Notes under the pieces: generated by a model
The model's database searches: none
What the model was told of the DNA's origin: nothing
Seen by the model: only the letters and a program-made list of their open reading frames with translations
Translations under genes and position numbers: made by a program
Shown: positions 56,843 to 64,000 of the stretch, one piece after another
Layout of the letters: each line of letters opens with the position of its first letter
How positions within the stretch are numbered: position 1 is the first letter of the stretch
Source: Aegilops tauschii subsp. strangulata
Lineage: Eukaryota > Streptophyta > Magnoliopsida > Poales > Poaceae
Length of the DNA: 64,000 nt
Reading direction: 5' to 3'
Assembly (NCBI RefSeq): GCF_002575655.3
Contig: NC_053040.3
Coordinates: 150,661,148 to 150,725,147 of the forward strand

Positions 56843-56862
56843 CCTACGTGGGGCGCCAAAGA
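56843..56862 (-). promoter_or_regulatory. Primer-binding-site region of element D
   Basis: Minus strand TCTTTGGCGCCCCACGTAGG directly behind the 5' LTR. Shares the TTTGG(C)GC(A/C)(C) pattern with element E. Confidence 0.5.
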
Positions 56863-57847
56863 TGTCGGTGAGAACGAGAACGACACCTATGGGCTCACGT
56901 GGATCCCTTCTACGGTTCGGCAGGGAAGAGGGGTAGAGCAAAGAGCGGATCTAATGGTCAACGCGACGGATTTTTACCCAGGTTCGGGCCGCTAAGGAGC
57001 GTAAAACCCTAGTCCTGCTTGATTGTGTATTCTATGTTCTTGAGCTTTGGCTAGCTGCCCGCATGCAAGCTGGGCCGAGAGGTTCAAAAGTTCGGATCCT
57101 CCTCCAGTACGTCGTGGGCCTCCTTTATATGTCCAAGGGCTGCCACAGTGGCAAACAAGAGGTGTAAAGTAGCTACAGTATCTATGTTTATCCCTGGCGT
57201 CTTAGGACAAACGCCATAAATGCGCTGCTTACGTGCCCTCTAGCTTTATCCAGGACGGGAATAGAGCCCGTCCCGTCCGTCACCGCCCCGCTCCGTCTTG
57301 ACACGCGTCCATGCCGACGAGGCAGCATGCAGTGCCAAGTTGGCTGGCCATCTGCTGCGCTAGAGAGGTGGCAGGGTCTTCAAGAAGATCCACATGCCAC
57401 CACACAGGCGCTTACCAGGCTGGCAGGCCAGCACTGTGCTGGAGCGGCGACGGGGTTGCAGAGTCTTGCCGCAGTCTTGCCGATGTCCCCGGCAAGGATC
57501 TTGCCGGGGCCTCGTGAACGTCCCCAGCAAGGACCTTGCCGGGTACTGTGTCTTCTGGCCTTCACAAAGATCTGCACGCCACCGCGCGCGCGCCCCTGGG
57601 CCTTGGACTCAACGTTGTCGATGGTGTCAGAGCCCTTAACCTCAAGGGTGCCTTTGTGAGTGATCTGCAAATTGTCCCGGCAAGGATCTTGCCGGGGTCT
57701 CGCAAGCCGTCCCGGCAAGGATCTTGTCAGGGGTCCAGCTCGTCCTCTGTCCTTGATCGCCCCCTTCAGGCCTCACCGTGGGGATGGCTGCGACTGCCCG
57801 TGCACAAGTATGGAGTGCTAAAGGGCCCAAACTTTAGTACACCGACA
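56863..57847 (-). repeat. 5' LTR of element D (right)
   Basis: TGTCGGTGAGAACGAGAACG ... tagtacaccgaca, 985 bp. It contains the segment missing in the left LTR. Confidence 0.9.
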
Positions 57848-57933
57848 CCAATGATGAGTTATTTATTATTATGATCGATGATGCATGATGCTAAGTTGTT
57901 ATATGAGCATGATGAGATATTATATATATATAT

Positions 57934-58097
57934 CAGTAGGTGAAATGAACATGGATTAGATTTGAGTGGAGGCAACATGTGGTGCACATCAAAAGTACTA
58001 CTAATCCAAACTAGATCAAGTTTGGATTAGTAGTACTTTCGACATGCACCACATGTTGCCTCCACTTGAATCTACTCCACGTTCATTTCACCCACTG
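57934..58097. repeat. Long near-perfect inverted repeat (79-bp arms, 6-bp loop)
   Basis: The left arm 57934-58012 (cagtaggtgaaatgaac ... taatccaaact) pairs with the right arm 58019-58097 (agtttggattagtagta ... cccactg) with about eight mismatches. The loop is agatca. TA-rich flanks extend the pairing. It lies inside the CACTA element behind its gene and could form a strong hairpin in RNA. Confidence 0.88.
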
Positions 58098-58199
58098 TTA
58101 TATATAATAACTAATCATGGTCATAAAATCATATGATCAAAGTATTATATATAAAACCACAACGAAAATAAGCTATATTTTCAAAAATACAGGAAATGT

Positions 58200-58395
58200 T
58201 AGTAGCAGCGCTTTTCAGAAGAAACGCTACTGCTACTTACTACTGTTAGTAGCGCTTCCCCGACAAAAGCGCTACTGCTAACTAGGTATAGCAGTAGCGC
58301 TCCCTTTCCAGCGCTACTGCTACAAGTTAGTTGTAGCGCCTTAGTGGTAGCGCTTGTACAAGCGCAATTGCTAGCTATAAAACAAGCGCTACTAC
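58200..58395. repeat. Right subterminal repeats of the CACTA element
   Basis: Several copies of agcgctactgcta / tagcagtagcgct, in both orientations, mirror the left array. Confidence 0.85.
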
Positions 58396-58415
58396 TAGGG
58401 TTTTCCCTAGTATTG

Positions 58416-59738
58416 CATCTTTATATCTCGAAACAAATGCAAGGAATCAAACTTCTCATCTATTCAATGCTCTTTATATGAAAGTTTTTATTATATCCCT
58501 CTTGGATACCCATCATATTAGGACTAAATTCATAACCTAAGCAAATTACCATGTTGTTTAAAGACTCTCAAAATAATATAAGTGAAGCATGATTGTTCAA
58601 CAATTTCTCTAAAATAAAGCCACCACCATGCTCAAAAAAGATATAAGTGAAGCACTAGAGCAAACTGCCTAGCTCAAAAGATATAAGTGAAGCACATAGA
58701 GTATTCTAATAAATTCACGATTCATGCATGTCCCTCTCAAAAGGTGTGTAAAGCGAGGATGATTGTAGCAAACTAAAAAGCAAAGACTCACATCATACAA
58801 GACGCTCCAAGCAAAACACATATCGCATAGTGAATAAAAATATAGCCTCAAGTAAATCTATCGATGGATAAAAGACGAAAGAGGGGATGCCATCTGGGGC
58901 ATCCCCAAGCTTAGATGCTTGGTTGTCCTTGAATATTACCTTGGGGTGCCTTGGGCATCCCCAAGCTTAGGCTCTTGCCACTCCTTATTGCATAGTCCAT
59001 CAAATCTCTAGCAAAAACTTCAAAACTTCAAAACACAAAACTCAACAGAAAACTCATGAGATTCGTTAGTATTAAAAAAAATCACCGCTTTAGGTACTCT
59101 TGTGAACTCATTATTTATTTATATTGGTGTAATATCTACTGTATTCCAACTTCTCCATGGTTCATACCCCTTCCCCCCCCCCCCCCGATACTACCCATAG
59201 ATTCATCAAAAAATAAGCAAACAAGACATAGAAAATAGAATCTGTCAAAAACAGAACAGTCCGTAGTAATCTGAAAACTTCGTATACTTATGTACCTCCA
59301 AAAATTATGAAACATTAGGACAACAGAGGCAATTCATGTATCAATCTTGTGTATAAAAATCAAAAATTTATCACGCTTCTGTAAATTTTAAAAATTCTGG
59401 CAATGAGAGCAAAAGTTTCTGTTTTTCATCAAGATCAAATCAATGAAAAAACACCAAAACACGAATTAAAACACCAAAACACAATGACTACAGAGGTAAT
59501 AATGTGTATTTATTCAAGAACAGTAGCAAAAACAAAAAACACAAAAAATAAAATTGGGTGCCTCCCAACAAGCGCTATTGCTTAACGCCCCTAGCTAGGC
59601 ATAAAACATAGATCTAGGTATTGTCATCTTTGGTATTCTTGTCCAAAGATGTGTTGTTGTCGGAAGGTTTTGCAAAGATAACTTGGAACACATTATCCAT
59701 AGAAATTTTGGCATCATTAAGCTGCCCATCTACGTATG
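58416..59738 (-). mobile_element. Athila-related internal region, minus strand, right part
   Basis: The reverse complement resembles 18950-19720 and 32780-33480. It has two ggcatccccaagcttag blocks (58885-58970), gacagattctattttc-like sequence near 59240, and gggtgcctcccaacaagcgc at 59558. Non-coding. A C-run (ccccccccccccc) is at about 59172-59187. Confidence 0.65.
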
Positions 59739-60560
59739 CACTACTGCGGGATGCAACTAACGTGACACTACGATCAGAGACCCTTCGACGAAACTGTGTG
59801 CGATGCAATAATCGCAAACGGTGGTGTTAAATAACCATAAAAAAGATGCAAACTGTTTGCGATGGCGGGCACATCAAACACGATTCAGATTTTAGTTGCG
59901 TGGGCGATGCTGGGCATACGGTTGATCCATACGAACTGTTTGCGCTTAGACAGAACAACAGAAACTGGCAGCCATATCAATGTGTGTGCGATATACGGCA
60001 TATAGTTCGCTTCGATGAACTGTTTGCGGTGATCGAGGTGAACACAAACGATTCGGTGTAACAAGATGTGTGTGATATCCGGTAAGCAGGTCGGTAATTA
60101 GAATTGTGAATTGTGTGCTCGTCAGGGCACACAGTTCAACTAACCAACCTGTGGGCGATAATGTAGAAGATCTCTGTCGAATACGTATTACTAACCATCT
60201 GCGATGAGATTGACAGGATAAACAGAGATAACAAATTAACATGAGCGAACGGAAATAGAGATATGTATAGTCTGCTTAATATAGTCCTTCTTCTTTTTGT
60301 TGGATGACCCTGCGACATCATCTTGGCGAGGACACTTCTTGCCACTGACGGTTGGCTTTTATCGTCGCCGCCATCGTCATCGTTGTTGTTGTCGTCATCG
60401 TCCTCCTCCTTGTTCGACCATTCCTCCCCATCATCATTGTCGTCCTCTTCTTCGTCCTCCGACGGCTCCTCATCCGTGTGCTTGTTGTTCCATTCTGTTT
60501 AATCTGATGATCACATTTTCCTTTCCATTGTTTGGGTTAACCTTTCTTGTGATCTATATG
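59739..60560 (-). mobile_element. CACTA-like fragment
   Basis: It starts CACTACTGCGGGATGCAA on the plus strand. Repeats of aactgtttgcgatg and gcgatg-type units follow, typical of CACTA subterminal regions. Further on, the minus strand has an acidic Asp/Glu/Asn-rich frame, with GKKCPRQDDVAGSSNKKKKD in one frame near 60290-60350. No second terminus was found before gypsy sequence begins, so it is truncated. Confidence 0.5.
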
Positions 60561-61410
60561 AGCTAAGCAATAATATTCTCCTGCTTATGTAAACACCTCG
60601 GTGTACAATTCTGTCAGTAAGACCCTATTGCTTTTGTAGATGACATTCTGGTAACCGCCGATGGACGAGAACTTTGCCTATTGGTCCGCCTCGTTCAACG
60701 AGCAGGAAAATGGTTCTCTTCATCCCTCGCCCTTCGTACCGACATTGTTGCCGACATAACTGATAGGCTACACTCTGACATGTCCTGCTATCATGACCGT
60801 GCAAGATGTCAACGCCCTTCCTACTTTTAACCACATGGTGGGCCCATAACCCACAGTTCCACAGGATCGAAACCTGACTCTCCTATACACCCCCTGTTTC
60901 CACAGTTATTCCTCGCGCGTGGCCTCGTATGTAATTCCCGATCCACCTTCCGAGAGATCATCAATTCTGGTATCATACGCAATACTTATTTTCGTTGCCC
61001 TGGAACCCTTTTACCTTCTGATTAGGCATCAAACAATTGCCTATCCGTTTTAAACTTATCATGGTACCTTCTTACTTTGCTCTCGATATCTTCTTAAGTT
61101 TCAATTCGAGAGATACTTATGTTTCTTCCCCTAAGTTAACCGTCTAATGCTCAATCTTGTTAGAATCCGTCCTTATAGAGTTTTTCCCCTCTTACCCTTT
61201 CGTAAGTACAGTGAAAATCCTGAAGGAAGGGCAACAACTTCATCATGATGGTCTGAAGCGGAGAAATGAAGACATCAACATAATGGATCGACCTCTTCGA
61301 GAAGAGGAAACAAGACCGAGAAGATTCGTTAGAATTTCATAACCAGATCTTTCCCCTTACTCCACCTCTTAAAATATCGGGACGAGATTTCTTGTAGTGA
61401 AGGAGAATTG
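60561..61410 (+). mobile_element. 3' end of a further gypsy element, before its LTR
   Basis: No intact domain. A short frame at 61157-61342 ends with KRRNEDINIMDRPLREEETR. The sequence ggagaattg just before TGACGCCC is the polypurine-tract context. The identity (possibly a chromovirus/Tekay-type) rests on general resemblance only. Confidence 0.5.
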
Positions 61411-64000
61411 TGACGCCCGGATAATTGAGCTACAGTAATTCCCCACTAATGATGCCACGTCACCAGGATTACTGTTGTCGATCTCGCGATGGTTCGAAAA
61501 TGATTCAAATTCAAATTTAAAATAAAAGTCAAACGGTAAAAGTTTCAAACTTTAAAACTAAAATGTTCGCATTGTTGAATAATTTCCCTGATCATTTATC
61601 ATGTTGAAACCAACCTTATTTGACCCACCAATTAACCCCTAGGAATTTATAAAGTGATCCAATGGCAAAGAAAATAGCCATTTCAAAATAAGAAAATATT
61701 TATACAATTCCAATTGACCTCAAACTTGGTATGTCATCCCAAAATATTGTGAAGTATTTAAGTGACAAGTTTCATGATGAATAAAATTCAATTGGTATTT
61801 TAAGGAAGTGCAAAACTATGGTGAATAAAAGAAATCAGAGAATTAATAGAAGCAGAAAAATAAACAAATGGGGGGATACCTAACTACTGTACACCTAAAG
61901 CCAAAAGGGCCAGTAGCTAGCCCAGCCCACCTCTAGTCTCCTTCAACCTCCTGTTCATCCCCATCGCGCTGGAGGCAGAGCGCTCGTTCAAGTCGCCGAT
62001 GCACACGCGTCTTCCATCCCGCCGTTCCCTCCTTGGTTAACACGTCGCCAGCGCATCCCCCTCGAAACCCTAGCGCCATTCCCCCCTTTCCCCTGCGCCG
62101 CTTTCTTCCACCTCGCCCACAGTCGAACCACGTTGCCATGGCCGACCTCATCCTCGTGGCCACTGCCCTCCCGCCGCCTGAGACTGCGCCGGGAGCACTG
62201 CCTCTGTCGTCTTCGTCGACTACGTGGACGCATTCGAGCTCCGGACCCCTGCCTCACGCGGATCGACGCCCTCGGCCACCATGGATCGCTGCCGCCGTCC
62301 GTCTGCTCCAAGTCTCCCCTTAGGCCATCTTTGTACCTCTACAAGGCCCCTGTGAACTCCTCTCCCAAATCCCACTTGCCCCGGTCTCGATCCGTTGTCG
62401 TATGCGGTTGCCTTGAAGTCACCATGGCCGCACATCCGCCATGCCCTGCCCCATGACCTCCTCGCTCGCACCGGCCATGCCCCCGGGCTCCCCTGCCCGC
62501 ACTTCGGTCGCCCCCTGCCCGCTATACCGCGCGCCGGCGGCGCCCTGCCGCGCCTTGTGCGTGCGCTCGCGCCCGCCTGCGTTGCGCCGCCTGTTGCCTT
62601 GGGCGCCCTGACGCCCGCGCCCAGGCACCCCATGCAGCCGCTTGCGCGCCCGCTGCCCTGCTGTTGCCGCGCTACTGCTGTTGCTTGCACCGCTCGCCTC
62701 GCTCGCAACGCCTCTCGCCGCCGCTGCCCCGCGTCCTGCTGCTGCCGTGCGCACGCCCCGCCGTGGCCTTGCCACCGCCCCTGGACAGCGCCCTGGCCGC
62801 CTCGTGCGTGCCCTGGGTTTGCACCTCACCCCGCGCTCGTCGCCGCGCAGCGCTGCTGCTGCCGCCGTTTTGCTGCTGCCGCTGCTACAGTGAACTGAAC
62901 TTCACTATAGCGCTGGCTAGCTCTGCTACAAAAACGCTGATTAGCCCTCTGTGTAGCTGCAAAACAATAGCAAAACAAATTTTATTTTGGGAAATATTTA
63001 TATTGGCGTGTAGTACACTTGATAGGGTTCAATTCCTTCCATTGGACCAAATCCAAAAATCGCCTAGATTAATTCCTATGAAAATGACAAAAGTCTATGT
63101 TCTGTTAACAGCTAAGACTAAAAACAGAGTTATTGTGGTAGCTACTTTAGAGCAGTAAATAAACAGGATGCATGGTTATAACAGAGATGCAATTGATACC
63201 ATCTTGTACATCACAGAAAATTGATCAAGTTTGGTATAAGCCACTAACCCATAGGATGAATAGAACACTAGCTATAGCCTTTGCAAAACAACTAAGTGAT
63301 GTTTAAAACTGAGGACTTGGCCAATTTTCAGAGATTCGAGAAAATGTTCGAAAGCTTCGGAAAATCGTAGAAATTCATCCGTAACTCGGATGAAAATACT
63401 TTGTACATGAAAGTTGCTCAGAACCATGAGACGGATCCGGATACGCAGCCCATTCGCCCGCCACCCATCCCTAGCATAGTGAACATGCAACTTTTCCACT
63501 CCGGTTCATCTGTCCAAAAACGCGAAACACCCGGGATACTTTCCCGGATGTTTCCCCCCTTCGCCGGTATCACCTCCTACTGCGTTAGGGCACACCTAGC
63601 ACCACTCATTGTCATGTCATGCATCGGCATGCATATGTTTGCATTGTATTTATTGTTTTCCCCCTCTTCTCTCGCTAGACACCGAGACCGACGCCGCTGC
63701 TACCCAGTACGACTACGGTGTTGACGACCCCTCCTTCTTGGCTGAGCTTCCAGGCAAGCCCCCCCCCCCTGATCACCAGATATCGCCTATTCTTCTCTCT
63801 ACTGCTTGCATTAGAGTAGTGTAGCATGTTACTGCTTTCCGTTAATCCTATTCTGATGCATAGCCTGTCTTTGTTACTACTGTTGTTACCTTTACCTGCA
63901 ATCCTAAATGCTTAGTATAGGATGCTATTATTCCATCAGTGGCCCTACATTCTTGTCCATCTTCCATGCTATACTACCGGGCCGTAATCACTCGGGAGGT
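61411..64000 (+). mobile_element. Long LTR of the same gypsy element, running off the window
   Basis: Starts TGACGCCCGGATAATTGAGC after the polypurine tract and continues at least 2590 bases. A very GC-rich, low-complexity block (62100-62900) holds overlapping open frames on both strands rich in Ala, Pro, Arg and Cys. None has a conserved motif, so they are not called as genes. The end of the LTR is outside the window. Confidence 0.6.

Larger units (their letters stand above)
51203..57852 (-). mobile_element. Tat-like retrotransposon with antisense B3 gene, internally deleted (element D)
   Basis: LTRs 51208-52160 and 56863-57847 start TGTCGG; the outer end is CCGACA. The target duplication ccaat is at 51203-51207 and 57848-57852. 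On the minus strand the order is gag remnant, integrase, then the plus-strand B3-like gene, then the 3' LTR, the same plan as element E. Protease, RT and both RNases H are missing: gag runs into integrase near 55275. Nested inside the CACTA element. Confidence 0.9.
49187..58418. mobile_element. Complete CACTA (CMC) transposon with nested retrotransposon
   Basis: The left end CACTACTAGGGAAATGCC starts at 49190. The right end (reverse complement CAATACTAGGGAAAACCC) finishes at 58415. The 3-bp target duplication cat is at 49187-49189 and 58416-58418. Both ends carry arrays of subterminal repeats (agtagcgctt and its complement): 49220-49460 on the left, 58200-58395 on the right. Without the 6.6-kb retrotransposon D the element is about 2.6 kb. 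It carries one spliced gene (50129-51044) but no recognisable transposase, so it would be non-autonomous. Confidence 0.92.

Noticed and set aside
59172..59187. C-run in the minus-strand gypsy region
   Set aside because: A simple homopolymer, possibly with sequencing-length uncertainty; no further meaning assigned.
62395..62898. 167-codon open frame in the GC-rich part of the last LTR
   Set aside because: Low-complexity Ala/Pro/Arg/Cys composition, several overlapping frames of similar length on both strands, no domain, and a location inside an LTR.

Overview
The window looks like nuclear DNA from a Triticeae grass (wheat, Aegilops or barley group). The evidence is a dense nest of Athila-like and Tat-like Ty3/gypsy elements, CACTA transposons, a classical Stowaway MITE with CTCCCTCCGTC ends, and grass-type DUF295 genes. 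All family assignments come from reading the sequence; no database was searched. Nothing prokaryotic was seen: no operons, CRISPR, rRNA or tRNA genes.

Bases 1-10.5 kb are the gene-bearing part. Two tandem minus-strand DUF295/F-box-like genes (618-2024 and 3841-5246, two exons each) lie in a direct duplication. Both are broken, at different codons. A TATA box at 5660 precedes a short exon ending in a clean GT donor. It can be joined in frame to a coding-like exon at 8124-8286 to give an 81-residue putative protein. At 9759-10238 a coiled-coil-like gene is interrupted by two in-frame TAG codons.

Bases 10.5-14.3 kb are repeats: a fold-back unit, diverged 0.7-kb tandem copies, a minisatellite, and a CACTA terminus ending at 14343. 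From 14.3 to 34.3 kb there are pieces of plus-strand Athila-like elements (LTRs at 16224-17745, 28357-29862 and 30231-31809). A Stowaway MITE (19957-20049) and a complete LTR element without recognisable coding sequence, element C (20324-26770, 633-bp LTRs), lie inside them.

Bases 34.3-48.4 kb hold element F, a minus-strand Athila-like element: an env-region-like ORF, a protease, gag, a tRNA-Asp-type primer-binding site and an LTR. That LTR is split by element E (38723-47155), a Tat-like retrotransposon with an extra archaeal-type RNase H.

Bases 48.4-59.7 kb are a mirror-image (minus-strand) relative of the 17.7-28.4 kb region. It is split by a complete CACTA element (49190-58415, target duplication cat) that carries its own spliced gene. 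The CACTA is in turn split by a second Tat-like retrotransposon, element D (51208-57847, target duplication ccaat). The window ends in a CACTA fragment (59739 to about 60560) and the 3' end and long LTR of another gypsy element (LTR from 61411).

The most interesting system is shared by elements E and D. Both carry, antisense to gag-pol and between pol and the 3' LTR, a gene with its own TATA box about 80 bp upstream of the ATG. It encodes an N-terminal GRGRP AT-hook-like motif, a B3-like DNA-binding domain and an acidic tail. The copy in D is fully open; the copy in E has one frameshift and one stop. Antisense extra ORFs are known in Tat-lineage elements. A self-contained B3/AT-hook cassette present in two diverged elements of one locus deserves follow-up.
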